Made by a program: the position numbers and the translations under genes. The notes under the pieces are model-generated. The model was not told the origin of the DNA and made no database searches. It saw only the letters and a program-made list of their open reading frames with translations. 62,599 nucleotides of DNA from Paenibacillus prosopidis (lineage in GTDB: Bacteria > Bacillota > Bacilli > Paenibacillales > Paenibacillaceae), in contig NZ_QPJD01000022.1 in assembly GCF_003337375.1 (NCBI RefSeq), forward strand, positions 49,881 to 112,479, given 5' to 3'. Of this stretch, positions 1-7,760 are shown in pieces (position 1 is the stretch's first letter; each line of letters opens with the position of its first letter).

Positions 1-65
1 TTTATAGTTTCGTAGTCTTGTCCATACTGATGCTATACAGTGACTCGCGTGGAAGGATGAGAAAA

Positions 66-284
66 ATGTTTGTTAAGGAACGCAGTCGATTTGGTATATT
101 CATTGACTGCCATGGGATCAAACAAGAGAAAATAAGAGAAATATCAAAAGTTAGTCGGGAGACCATTTCGAGAGTCTGCAAAAATAGAGATTATATGCCT
201 GCCGGTAAAACGATGAAGGCATTAGTAGCTGCGACGCGTATGCTTACCGGAAAACAGGTTAAATCAGATGATTTTTGGATGTAG
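66..284 (+). CDS. Small XRE-family helix-turn-helix regulator, copy 1
   Basis: A 72-residue protein consisting almost wholly of a Cro/C1-type helix-turn-helix. The pattern is FGIFID-HGIKQ-EKIREISKVSRETISRVC, followed by a C-terminal KSDDFW that ends many small plasmid and phage XRE proteins of Bacillota. I chose ATG 66 because GGAAGG at 51-56 lies nine bases before it, while the in-frame ATG at 57 directly abuts that site. It probably binds DNA as a dimer and controls a nearby promoter. The target is not visible, but the TGTACA palindrome 330 bases downstream is one candidate. An identical second copy lies 712 bases further on. Confidence 0.7.
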   Translation: MFVKERSRFGIFIDCHGIKQEKIREISKVSRETISRVCKNRDYMPAGKTMKALVAATRMLTGKQVKSDDFWM

Positions 285-396
285 ACCATTCTATATTGCA
301 GGTGTAAGGCTTGTGGTTGTTGCCGAGTAATATCGGCACAGCGCGACTCGCGGACGATTAAATGGTCCAAACTGCGGTTATAGAGTTAAACTTGAG

Positions 397-448
397 GCTA
401 ACCTGTACATACAGCTGTACATATGTACAGCTGTATGTACAGGTTAGC
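397..448. repeat. 52-bp perfect palindrome of the TGTACA family (site 1)
   Basis: The inverted repeat runs GCTAACCTGTACATACAGCT outward-in and is perfect over 52 bp, centred on the CATATG at 422/423. Its core is built from TGTACA and CAGCTG words. The same core recurs at 1109-1160, 1442-1489, 2369-2410, 3531-3560 and 3958-4029. Because the later copies bracket parA and its ribbon-helix-helix partner, I read the family as operator or centromere sites. Confidence 0.9.
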
Positions 449-462
449 TACTCGACATCACT

Positions 463-598
463 CTTCGGTGAATACATTGACCGCCATGGGAGAGAAATAT
501 TAAAACCTAGTCGGGAGACGATTTCAAGGGTCTGCAAAATAGATGATATTCCTGAAGGTTACATTGGTGCAGCATGCAAGCTTACCGGAATAGGATAA
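463..598 (+). pseudogene. Decayed XRE helix-turn-helix remnant, copy 1
   Basis: The translated stretch FGEYIDRHG then SRETISRVCK then KLTGIG aligns with the intact XRE at 66-284. It has lost about ten residues between the first two helices and most of the C-terminal part, including the terminal DDFW block. The region coding the normal start has been replaced by the palindrome. An open frame runs through from 362, but its first 33 residues only translate the palindrome. I see a degenerate paralogue rather than a working regulator. Confidence 0.6.
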
Positions 599-777
599 AT
601 CAGATGATTTTTGGATGTTGAACATTCTTTATTGTAGGTGTAACGTTTGGTGTTACCGAGTAACGTAGGTAAAGCGTGACCAGCAGCTGGTATGTGGTCC
701 GAACTGCGATGTTTTATAGTTTCGTAGTCTTGTCCATACTGATGCTATACAGTGACTCGCGTGGAAGGATGAGAAAA

Positions 778-996
778 ATGTTTGTTAAGGAACGCAGTCG
801 ATTTGGTATATTCATTGACTGCCATGGGATCAAACAAGAGAAAATAAGAGAAATATCAAAAGTTAGTCGGGAGACCATTTCGAGAGTCTGCAAAAATAGA
901 GATTATATGCCTGCCGGTAAAACGATGAAGGCATTAGTAGCTGCGACGCGTATGCTTACCGGAAAACAGGTTAAATCAGATGATTTTTGGATGTAG
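778..996 (+). CDS. Small XRE-family helix-turn-helix regulator, copy 2
   Basis: This is identical to the gene at 66-284, as part of the 712-bp tandem repeat, with the same GGAAGG site and the same ATG choice. A longer frame opens at 676, but those extra residues run through the repeat junction and lack a ribosome binding site. Two identical copies of a DNA-binding regulator would raise its dosage if both are expressed. Confidence 0.7.
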   Translation: MFVKERSRFGIFIDCHGIKQEKIREISKVSRETISRVCKNRDYMPAGKTMKALVAATRMLTGKQVKSDDFWM

Positions 997-1108
997 ACCA
1001 TTCTATATTGCAGGTGTAAGGCTTGTGGTTGTTGCCGAGTAATATCGGCACAGCGCGACTCGCGGACGATTAAATGGTCCAAACTGCGGTTATAGAGTTA
1101 AACTTGAG

Positions 1109-1160
1109 GCTAACCTGTACATACAGCTGTACATATGTACAGCTGTATGTACAGGTTAGC
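1109..1160. repeat. 52-bp perfect palindrome of the TGTACA family (site 2)
   Basis: Second identical copy of the palindrome at 397-448, located 712 bases downstream inside the tandem duplication. Confidence 0.9.
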
Positions 1161-1174
1161 TACTCGACATCACT

Positions 1175-1310
1175 CTTCGGTGAATACATTGACCGCCATG
1201 GGAGAGAAATATTAAAACCTAGTCGGGAGACGATTTCAAGGGTCTGCAAAATAGATGATATTCCTGAAGGTTACATTGGTGCAGCATGCAAGCTTACCGG
1301 AATAGGATAA
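1175..1310 (+). pseudogene. Decayed XRE helix-turn-helix remnant, copy 2
   Basis: Identical to the remnant at 463-598. It has the same internal deletion and missing C-terminus. Confidence 0.6.
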
Positions 1311-1441
1311 ATCAGATGATTTTTGGATGTTGAACATTCTTTATTGTAGGTGTAACGTTTGGTGTTACCGAGTAACGTAGGTAAAGCGTGACCAGCAGCT
1401 GGTATGTGGTCCGAACTGCGATGTAGAGTTATATTTAAACC

Positions 1442-1489
1442 AAACCTGTACATACAGTTGTACATATGTACAGCTGTATGTACAGGTTT
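1442..1489. repeat. 48-bp near-perfect TGTACA palindrome (site 3)
   Basis: It has the same core as sites 1 and 2 but one asymmetry, CAGTTG in the left arm against CAGCTG in the right. The preceding bases, GGTCCGAACTGCGATGTAGA, match the start of the second half-unit of the 712-bp repeat, so this is a third, older copy that has lost its XRE part. The rest of the gene-free interval 1311-1750 shows no feature I can support. Confidence 0.85.
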
Positions 1490-1750
1490 TTCGATCACCG
1501 CTTTTGGCAAGCTCTCTCCGTCGTGCCTTCCCTTAACCGGTGTTTTGTTAAACATAGCAGATGATAAATGCGAATAGGCAGCTAAGATAAATCCGGATTT
1601 AAGCAACATAATTCCACCTTTTTCTGATATTTTCGTCATCAAACGAGGGAATTCATTCTTACTTCAAAGTATATTTTTGTAAATAACTAAAGGATGGGAT
1701 CATGGCGCTGATCATCTCAACAGATATTCCTTCAGGGGAGGCTCGGCCAT

Positions 1751-2098
1751 TTAATCTTTTAATTCAATTCTATTTCCTTCTGGATCAAAAACTACTCCTA
1801 TCGTTCCCCATTCGAAGCTCTTCACTTCAACCTTTACTCCACGTGCCACAATCTCCGATACGGCTGAATCAAAATTATTAACATTGAATCGAATTACCGT
1901 TGGATTTTGCGACCTTGTCTTTTCTTTATCTGAAGCTACACCATTTTCCTCAAGCATAAGGTAACTGCCGCCGAAATCCAAAATAGATAAGCTGTTACCA
2001 CGTTGACGGATTTTCATGCCAAGTTGTTCGGAATAAAACTTTAATACTAATTCGTAATCCTCGTAGAAAAGAATAATGACTGTTTCTCTAATCTCCAT
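1751..2098 (-). CDS. VOC (glyoxalase/bleomycin-resistance fold) family protein
   Basis: A 115-residue protein of the length expected for one VOC unit with two beta-alpha-beta-beta-beta modules. It has the typical N-terminal VIILFYEDYELVLKFYSEQLGMK, the central FGGSYLMLEE and the C-terminal FDPEGNRIELKD; the last Glu is a usual metal ligand. Members bind a metal and act as lyases, dioxygenases or drug-binding proteins, so the substrate cannot be named. The start ATG at 2098 is preceded by AGAGGT. It is transcribed away from parA and looks like a stand-alone cargo gene. Confidence 0.8.
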   Translation of the reverse strand: MEIRETVIILFYEDYELVLKFYSEQLGMKIRQRGNSLSILDFGGSYLMLEENGVASDKEKTRSQNPTVIRFNVNNFDSAVSEIVARGVKVEVKSFEWGTIGVVFDPEGNRIELKD

Positions 2099-2368
2099 TA
2101 GTTATTACCTCTAATCGTTTATTTGCTTATCATAAAGGATTCTCTTCAAAAGATCGTCAGTACAATGTAGTCAACTTCTACGTCTTTAGTCTCAAGATTA
2201 CATTGAGTCTGTTAGGTTTACTCAATTAATTGCTCGTATGCTTATTGACGCATCGTCAGTCCATAACTTTATTTCTCACTACATATATAGGCCAGAATGC
2301 CCCTAAATCACTCCTTCTGCACCTGGTGGAGAAAGCTGCCCTCCCAATTATCTAAAATTGGACCAAAT

Positions 2369-2410
2369 CCTGTACATACAGCTGTACATATGTACAGCTG
2401 TATGTACAGG
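2369..2410. promoter_or_regulatory. 42-bp TGTACA palindrome upstream of parA (site 4)
   Basis: A perfect inverted repeat CCTGTACATACAGCTGTACA plus its mirror lies just upstream of a possible promoter (TTGTTG at 2421, TACAAT at 2446) and of the GGAGG at 2471. By analogy with ParA/ribbon-helix-helix systems, where the small partner binds repeats at its own promoter, this is the likely operator and part of the centromere. That role is inferred; the palindrome is seen directly. Confidence 0.7.
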
Positions 2411-2481
2411 TATAAAAAAGTTGTTGCTCTTCGTTTTCATTGTGTTACAATACAGGTATACAGTTTTAAAGGAGGTAAACA

Positions 2482-3249
2482 ATGGGGATTGTCATTAGTT
2501 TTGGTATCCAAAAAGGTGGGGTCGGTAAAACGACAGCTTGTGCGATCACGGCTCATCTTTTGTCAAAAGAAGCTCGCGTTCTAGCTATTGACTTTGATAG
2601 TCAGGGTAACCTAACTGAGTTTCTCACACGAAGGGATATTTACGACTTTACAAAACAAACGATTCTTGAAGCCATTCAGGAGAAAAATCCAACTCCATAT
2701 ATTGTACGCATCACAGATAATCTTGATTTAATACCTGCAGAAGATATTCTATCGACGTTTAGCCGGTGGTTATATAGAGACTACAAAGGGGATGCTACCC
2801 AGGCTCTGAGAAAAACCATTGATATGGTTAAAGACCGTTATGATTATATTTTAATCGACTTGCCGCCAAACCTTGGGGATCAGACCATTAATGGGCTAAC
2901 TGCGAGTGATTTTGCAGTTGTAATCTTACAGTCTGAGCCATTTTGCTATTCCGCTCTAGAGAGATATCTTGAAACACTTACTGTCGTTCAGCAACGAACG
3001 AATGAACGGCTTGCTTTGGCTGGTATTCTGATCGCTATGAGCGATGGACGAGCCGGTATAGACAATTCCATCGTTGATAAGGCAAAGGATGAATATGGCC
3101 CGATGGTGTTTGACAGTATTATTAAACGGCGTAGCCGTATTAAAGAGTTTGTACTGGAAGGTATCCAGGACAGTACGAAGTTTGATCAAGGCGTATTGGA
3201 GTCATATATAGGGTTTGTTGAGGAGCTGAAGCAGCGTGTCAACCAATAA
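2482..3249 (+). CDS. parA: ParA-family partition ATPase
   Basis: A 255-residue Walker-type ATPase with the deviant P-loop KGGVGKTT at residues 11-18, DFDSQGNLT at 37-45 and the Walker B-like ILIDLPP at 123-129. It has no N-terminal DNA-binding domain, which fits the short type Ib ParA proteins that work with small ribbon-helix-helix partners. It should move plasmid copies over the nucleoid using ATP. GGAGG at 2471-2475 precedes ATG 2482. The stop overlaps the start of the next gene, so the two are translationally coupled. TGTACA palindromes lie on both sides of the pair. Confidence 0.93.
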   Translation: MGIVISFGIQKGGVGKTTACAITAHLLSKEARVLAIDFDSQGNLTEFLTRRDIYDFTKQTILEAIQEKNPTPYIVRITDNLDLIPAEDILSTFSRWLYRDYKGDATQALRKTIDMVKDRYDYILIDLPPNLGDQTINGLTASDFAVVILQSEPFCYSALERYLETLTVVQQRTNERLALAGILIAMSDGRAGIDNSIVDKAKDEYGPMVFDSIIKRRSRIKEFVLEGIQDSTKFDQGVLESYIGFVEELKQRVNQ

Positions 3250-3508
3250 GGCTGATAAATTTAAATCGCTTATGCGTTCCCCCTCCGGGAACCAAGAAAA
3301 TAAAGAAGAAATTATTTTACCGACTGAAATTGCGAAAAGTCCTGCTCACGAATTGGTGCAGATCAGTGGGAAAAAGAAAGCTACATTTGAACTTGATGCT
3401 GAATTGCATAGGTGGCTTAAGGTACACGCACTTACGATTAATAAAGACATGGTCCAGATTCTAGAAGAGGTATTAAGGAAGTATCGTACTGAAACAGAGA
3501 GGAAATAG
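3236..3508 (+). CDS. Small ribbon-helix-helix-like partition partner
   Basis: A 90-residue protein that starts at GTG 3236 inside the end of parA, with GAGGAG at 3221. The N-terminal half is polar and probably flexible. The C-terminal half, ATFELDAELHRWLKVHALTI followed by a second helix ending in EEVLRKYRTE, has the beta-strand, helix, helix pattern of MetJ/Arc-type ribbon-helix-helix proteins. ParG and Omega partners of short ParA ATPases have this layout: the tail stimulates the ATPase and the fold binds centromere repeats. The flanking TGTACA palindromes are the obvious binding sites. Family identity comes from pattern and context. Confidence 0.75.
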   Translation: MSTNKADKFKSLMRSPSGNQENKEEIILPTEIAKSPAHELVQISGKKKATFELDAELHRWLKVHALTINKDMVQILEEVLRKYRTETERK

Positions 3509-3530
3509 CCCTCTTTGTTTTGCCTGTATA

Positions 3531-3560
3531 CCTGTACATATGTACATACATATGTACAGG
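3531..3560. repeat. 30-bp TGTACA palindrome downstream of the partition genes (site 5)
   Basis: CCTGTACATATGTAC and its mirror, with one mismatch at the centre. It follows the stop of the ribbon-helix-helix gene by 22 bases. Confidence 0.75.
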
Positions 3561-3957
3561 TTTCTGCAGGTTTGATGGATTACGAGATAAGTCGATCATA
3601 CGACTGGATTAGAGTAATCGATCATTTTATCTTATTTATATTTGATAGTGAAGTCCCCTAATATGTCGAACCCCTGTAAGATATTCTTACCGAATGTTAT
3701 TACATATCGAATCTTCTGTATCTGTGATCAGCTTGTCATGTCGTCAAAATGATCTCTTCTTTTCTTTATGGATTTAGAATCAAATCGTTTGGAGTATGCA
3801 GCCTAAGCTCTAGTTACAAAGATTGAAAGGTCTCAAGCCCAACCAGACAATTGTTCTAATTCCCCGTATATCGTCCGACCCCGAAAAAAACATCTGGGTT
3901 CCATTGGATTTTTAACGGGACTTGCGAGGAAGTAACATCTATAAATCAATACAGTTT

Positions 3958-4029
3958 CCTGTACAGCTGTACAGGAGTACATACAGATGTACATCTGTAT
4001 GTACAGCCACATGTACATCTGTACATGTG
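3958..4029. repeat. Cluster of three adjacent TGTACA palindromes (candidate centromere)
   Basis: Three inverted repeats lie end to end. An 18-bp perfect palindrome covers 3958-3975, a 28-bp perfect palindrome 3977-4004, and a 22-bp near-perfect one 4008-4029. Further GTAC-rich half sites run on to about 4050. This is the densest cluster of the family and sits about 450 bases downstream of the ParA pair, so it is the best single candidate for the centromere. The rest of 3561-3957 shows nothing I can name. Confidence 0.7.
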
Positions 4030-4347
4030 TATGTACGTACAGCTATACAGTTTTGAAATGTCATTCCATTCTATTAATTGGTATGTTAGAATGAGAGGGA
4101 AATAATAACCAAAATACAACAAAATAAGCTAGACAGTTTTCTAAACTTGTTTGGGATCGGCTGTACTATATTCTTAAAGAGATACGTTTCCATCTCCAAA
4201 TCTACTATTTCCACTATATTTTTGAAGTGGTACGCTCAACTTGTCTTGAGTATTACGACACAAAAAAAGGGTTTTCAATGGTTCTTTGCTATCAAATTAG
4301 TCATTAGTTCCTACTATTTTTCAATGTTTCCCAAATTTCGACTTCCT

Positions 4348-4697
4348 TTGACTCTATTAATGTGGTATATTATTGGTGTAATGATTTTCTTTTTAAAGAA
4401 TGCTATATCCCTTGACAATAGAAAAAAAGCCACCGTTTCAAGCGACTAAGAGTTGGTAGCTCTTAAGCTGCTCCATCCGATCTGACAATCGGTGAAACAG
4501 GCGCTAAACAATGACTCTTTTTAATAGGTTAATACTTGCTGTATTTAAGCAACTTATGACCCTATTTTATCACACTACAAGAGTATTATTCAACCCTTTG
4601 TAGCGTGTTTGAGAGCACTTTCGTTGTGATTTGTGTGTCTTTACATACAAAAAGCCCTGGATCTCCCCTTGTGTGCGGGTAGAGCTAGGGCTTTTTT
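4348..4697 (+). other. Possible short transcript with small hydrophobic ORF (type I toxin-like, tentative)
   Basis: TTGACT at 4348 and an extended -10 (TG, one base, TATATT at 4366) precede a region ending at a strong terminator, 4649-4697. The region contains two small hairpins, around 4448-4465 and 4476-4490. A hydrophobic open frame, 4147-4449, ends in FFLKNAISLDNRKKATVSSD. Short hydrophobic peptides with lysine-rich tails, upstream of hairpins, are typical of type I toxin genes in Bacillota plasmids. No antisense promoter is certain and the frame has no good ribosome binding site, so this is only a hint. Confidence 0.25.
4649..4697 (+). terminator. Rho-independent terminator upstream of the rep leader
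   Basis: AAAAAGCCCT at 4649-4658 pairs with AGGGCTTTTTT at 4687-4697. The flanking GGATCT and AGAGCT can extend the stem. Poly-A on one side and poly-T on the other let it work in both directions, insulating rep from upstream transcripts and possibly ending an antisense RNA. Confidence 0.75.
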
Positions 4698-4799
4698 AAT
4701 TTTCTGTCAAAGGGGTCCAGCTGGGGTTGCCAACCCCTACTTGAAAAGGAGCCTGTACATACCTTGGCGTAAGCCCAAAACCGAATAAGGAGATTGGCG

Positions 4800-4857
4800 C
4801 TTCCGAACTACTTTTAGATTTTTTTCAAAAAATGGATTTCGGAGGCTTATTTTTTTG
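4800..4857 (+). promoter_or_regulatory. Attenuator-like hairpin in the rep leader
   Basis: CTTCCGAA at 4800-4807 pairs with TTCGGAGG at 4838-4845, and the stem is followed by a run of seven T within 4847-4857. This lies about 160 bases before the initiator start, in a long untranslated leader. In Inc18 plasmids the rep leader carries just such a terminator, and an antisense RNA decides whether it forms. Given the RepE/RepS-like product I infer the same copy-number control. The antisense promoter was not identified. Confidence 0.5.
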
Positions 4858-5015
4858 CGCCTTTTTTTCGGATAAGGATAGATGCCTGGTAGACAGCGCA
4901 CATAGCTCTAATATCTTGATTTGATTCCACATTTTGATGCCCCTTTTTTCCATTTTTTGAAAATGGGATGTAGAGGGCTTGCTTTCCTATTGCCTTTTTT
5001 AAGGAGGACAGTCCT

Positions 5016-6458
5016 GTGACACAAATAGTAGCTATCGATCAATCATTCACCTCTCTTACCAAACCTGAAGCTTTTTTTTCTTTGCTGTACGGTGCTTATA
5101 TGATAGAAAGACCGAAGCGCTTTCGTTCCAAGCTGTCTGCTTCGAATAATAACGATCGACAATGGGTTTTTGTAGGTGGGAAAGAGCGCATGAAAAGCTT
5201 GGCTTCAAAAGCTACGCTGTTTGCTGTTCTATCTGATCCTGAAGTAGAAACGACCTACTATACGCCAAACGGCTATTATCGTCGGGATCTTCGTTGGACG
5301 GAATCGCTTCGCTGGTTGAATGCTTTTGTGTTTGATTTGGACATCATTGGGGAAACGATTGTAGAAGTGCTAGAGAGATTCGACAACGCGGGTCTTCCTC
5401 GTCCTACGTCGATTATTAAAACTCCGAGTGGTGGATATCATGCTACATATGTGTTTTCGAAGCCGGTCCGAGCAACAACCAAAGCCATTCGACTGTATAC
5501 GGCCATCATGGGTCACATGGCTGTTGACCTTGGATCAGATACGGCAGCTGTTGGCGCAAATCGTATTTTCCGCACGCCAACCGAGCAAAATCTGATCTAT
5601 TTTGAACCAAGTAATTGCTACGATTTTGAAGTGTTTAAAACCTGGCGTGATATTAATCATCCTTACGAGCCGGATAACGCGGGTTTCTTTAACATACATA
5701 CAGGTAATATTATGAATCATCCTGCTCTTCAATATTTGCTAGAATCCCCTTGCCAGGAAGGCAGACGGGAACAGACTGCACTTACGCTTGCTCTGGCCAT
5801 GAAAGCATCCGATTGGCCACAAGAGCGCGCTGAAGCTGCGCTGCGGGATTGGTTTATTTCATGCTGTTCCAAAGGCGCACAGGCCGGTAAAAAGCCTTTT
5901 ACGCAGCGTGATGCGGTTTATAAAGCGGGCTATGTTTTTCGTAGCCCTAAGTTTCATGCGCCAAAAGCAGATGTAATTCGAGAGCTATCTGGTCTTCCTT
6001 TTTTCTATCAGACACGCAATTGCTGGGAGAGTGCGAAACCCCGTTCTGATCGGGAGCGCAGTCATCTTTTCGAATGGGAAGCCGATCTTTTGGCGCTACT
6101 TAAAACCGAAAAGGAACTTTCCGGAACACAACAGGAACTGGCTACACGCCTCAACTGCCCGCTGACCTCATTTAAGGCGATTCTTTGCAGGCTGAGAGCG
6201 GACGGTCGTGTGATCGTCGAGACACGCAGAGGTCGCGGCGGTTTGACTGTGGTACGCCTTCCTGAACCTCCACTAAACGAACCGGCTTCGGACAATGTAA
6301 TAGTGTTCCCGTTGGCCGAAGCAACGCCAAGTGTGCCTATTCGTGATGCAGAGATTATTCATGCCGATTTTCAGCTTAAACGTGTTACACGGATCGATCG
6401 ACTACCGGCTGCAGAAGTTTCTGAACCAGAAGCGCCAGATCCTGAACCACCTGATTAA
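5016..6458 (+). CDS. RepE/RepS-like (Inc18 family) theta replication initiator
   Basis: A 480-residue protein matching my memory of RepE (pAMbeta1) and RepS (pSM19035) along its whole length. The N-terminal half looks like an archaeo-eukaryotic primase fold: NAFVFDLDI with the acidic pair at 107 and 109, GGYHATY at 139-145, and NRIFRTP at 182-188. A helical middle part carries WPQERAEAALRDW. A winged-helix-like C-terminal region (about 360-420) contains the serine/threonine-rich TQQELATRLNCPLTSFKAIL. It should melt and prime the plasmid origin, which in this family lies just downstream. GTG 5016 has AAGGAGG 15 bases upstream. The last 60 residues are proline- and glutamate-rich. Confidence 0.88.
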   Translation: MTQIVAIDQSFTSLTKPEAFFSLLYGAYMIERPKRFRSKLSASNNNDRQWVFVGGKERMKSLASKATLFAVLSDPEVETTYYTPNGYYRRDLRWTESLRWLNAFVFDLDIIGETIVEVLERFDNAGLPRPTSIIKTPSGGYHATYVFSKPVRATTKAIRLYTAIMGHMAVDLGSDTAAVGANRIFRTPTEQNLIYFEPSNCYDFEVFKTWRDINHPYEPDNAGFFNIHTGNIMNHPALQYLLESPCQEGRREQTALTLALAMKASDWPQERAEAALRDWFISCCSKGAQAGKKPFTQRDAVYKAGYVFRSPKFHAPKADVIRELSGLPFFYQTRNCWESAKPRSDRERSHLFEWEADLLALLKTEKELSGTQQELATRLNCPLTSFKAILCRLRADGRVIVETRRGRGGLTVVRLPEPPLNEPASDNVIVFPLAEATPSVPIRDAEIIHADFQLKRVTRIDRLPAAEVSEPEAPDPEPPD

Positions 6459-6984
6459 TAAATTGGTCGTTTTTGAATTAGAGCTATCGAACATTGTACG
6501 TGGGAGGGGATATATTCGTATGTGGTAAAATCGTTTAAATTAAATAGTTCATACTCCATATACAGGGGGTAGGGTGGTGGGCGGGATCCTTTTTCTACTT
6601 CGAGATTAGAGTTGGTGGGTGGAGTAGCACTGCGTCCTTTCCGCGCTGCACTTGTGGGTAACTCTTTTCCGGTATTCTCTTTCTGCACATCCCTCTGTCT
6701 ATTGGGGGAATTTGAACTGGGGAACTCCGCCCCCTGCGTAGCTGGTGCTATTCTACTGTTATATGGGATATGAGTTGAGTTGATCCCTTAGCTCTCTCTG
6801 CATCCCGCCGTTGGATAGCGACGTCCAGATGAATCAGGATTGCGTTGTAGCTGTTCTGCAGACAGCGGGCAGCACAGCTACAACGGCTAGCTGATCGTTT
6901 TGCTGACTAATTCCAGAAGACCAGGGAACGTGAGCTCCAGCTGCTTGCTCCGATTTCAAGGAAAACCTATGGAGGGATGAATAA
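6459..6984. other. Gene-free interval downstream of rep (possible origin) with an 11-bp-stem hairpin
   Basis: Inc18 origins lie directly 3' of the initiator gene, so the vegetative origin is expected here, but I cannot recognise a defined origin sequence. The clearest structure is an inverted repeat, GTTGTAGCTGT at 6844-6854 with ACAGCTACAAC at 6874-6884. The stretch 6550-6620 is unusually G-rich on this strand. No ORF here has both a start signal and a family pattern. Confidence 0.35.
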
Positions 6985-7233
6985 ATGAATCAATGTACAA
7001 TTGATGGATGCGATAATCCAATAAAAGCCAAGGGTCTCTGTTCAATGCATCATCAGAGATGGTATAGGTACGGAGATCCTTTATATCAGAAATTCAGACA
7101 ACAATATAAGCCACTAAATCCCGTTAAACCTAATGTTATTTGTTCAATAGAAGATTGCAACAAGATGCATACGGCAAGAGGTTTCTGTAGACTGCATTAT
7201 AGGGAATGGTATAAATCGAATAAGAATAAATAA
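6985..7233 (+). CDS. Small protein with two tandem Cys/His zinc-knuckle-like repeats
   Basis: An 82-residue protein with two similar halves. Each half reads C-x4-C, then a short loop, then G(L/F)C-x2-(M/L)H, then a WY pair. The first is CTIDGCDNPIKAKGLCSMHH and the second CSIEDCNKMHTARGFCRLHY. The spacing suggests each half binds one zinc ion. Such knuckles are found next to HNH nucleases and in phage or plasmid DNA-binding proteins, but no nuclease motif is present here. GGAGGG at 6971 precedes the ATG. Function unknown; nucleic-acid binding is a reasonable guess. Confidence 0.65.
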   Translation: MNQCTIDGCDNPIKAKGLCSMHHQRWYRYGDPLYQKFRQQYKPLNPVKPNVICSIEDCNKMHTARGFCRLHYREWYKSNKNK

Positions 7234-7354
7234 CGGTTTATAAGGCGAAGCTTTTGAAGACCCGTAGCGTGAGCTGCAGCTGCTCGAGTCGGCCGCCGGC
7301 GCTATCCCTTCATCCCAGTCACTGTCTGAAAGAACCAGGATTGCGTTTAACACG

Positions 7355-7387
7355 AAAAAAGCCTCCTGAATGTCAGAAGACTTTTTG
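7355..7387 (-). terminator. Terminator of the YolD-like gene
   Basis: On the minus strand, AAGTCTTCTGA pairs with TCAGGAGGCTT around a short loop and is followed by T residues. It lies four bases beyond the stop of the gene at 7392-7721. Confidence 0.7.
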
Positions 7388-7391
7388 TCGT

Positions 7392-7721
7392 TTATTCAAC
7401 TGCTATAATGTTCTCAATGGGAAACCATTCTCCATCCATTCGAACGCGACGGCCAAATGTATCGACCCGTTCGATGACACCAATAGCACGTGTATCTTCA
7501 AAACGGTCGAACAGGATTAGCGTAATCTCAGTTTTGTTTGTAAAAGACTCTGTTATCTTACGGTAGATGATTTCAAGTTCATCACCGTCAAGTATAGGCT
7601 TTTCTTGTGTAAAGGTATCGCGACGCTGGATAATTAAGGAAGCCAGGTGCTCCGGTAAGATTATCCTTGACGATTCCCATAATCCGTTACCGGTCAATTT
7701 TTTTGATTGTGCGGTCGTCAT
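7392..7721 (-). CDS. YolD-like family protein, SOS-regulated
   Basis: A 109-residue protein with the YolD pattern: KLTGNGLWESSRIILPEH near residues 8-25, LDGDELEIIYRKI in the middle, then GVIERVDTFGRRVRMDGEWFPIENI at the end. YolD-like proteins usually sit beside a Y-family DNA polymerase (UvrX/YqjW) and are induced by DNA damage. Here no polymerase gene lies next to it. The start ATG at 7721 has GAGGTGAT just upstream, a TATAAT-type -10, and a LexA/DinR-type box overlapping the promoter (separate entry). It probably belongs to the plasmid's own damage response, perhaps helping a host translesion polymerase. Confidence 0.8.
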   Translation of the reverse strand: MTTAQSKKLTGNGLWESSRIILPEHLASLIIQRRDTFTQEKPILDGDELEIIYRKITESFTNKTEITLILFDRFEDTRAIGVIERVDTFGRRVRMDGEWFPIENIIAVE

Positions 7722-7738
7722 ATCATCACCTCACGCAC

Positions 7739-7760
7739 ATTATACCAGAACATTTGTTCG
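7739..7760 (-). promoter_or_regulatory. LexA (DinR) box and -10 of the YolD-like gene
   Basis: On the minus strand the order is CGAACAAATGTTC (7760-7748), then TATAAT (7744-7739), then the ribosome binding site and ATG 7721. The Bacillus SOS box consensus is CGAAC-N4-GTTCG; here only the final G is lost. Its place over the promoter fits repression by LexA. From 7761 to 8093 I see no gene or clear structure. Confidence 0.75.

Larger units (their letters stand above)
1..1424. repeat. Perfect tandem duplication of a 712-bp unit (1-712, 713-1424)
   Basis: Bases 1-712 recur without any difference I can see at 713-1424. Divergence starts at 1425, where the text continues into a third, partial and diverged copy. 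Each 712-bp unit is itself made of two diverged halves of about 356 bp. The first half carries an intact small XRE gene. The second carries a decayed XRE copy with a long TGTACA palindrome in front of it. The left edge lies at the window start, so more copies could lie outside. The perfect identity points to a very recent duplication or to an assembly artefact at a contig end. Confidence 0.95.

Noticed and set aside
362..598. 78-residue open frame read as a full gene (repeated at 1074-1310)
   Set aside because: Its first third only translates the palindrome, and the rest is a deleted copy of the XRE gene. I list it as a pseudogene.
1271..1642. Minus-strand frame of 123 residues
   Set aside because: It crosses the repeat and palindrome, has no ribosome site and no family pattern.
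2297..2584. Frame overlapping the start of parA
   Set aside because: It runs through the palindrome and the parA promoter and overlaps parA in another frame.
397..4029. CRISPR array, because of regularly recurring palindromes
   Set aside because: Spacing is irregular, spacers are not of uniform length, and no cas genes are present.
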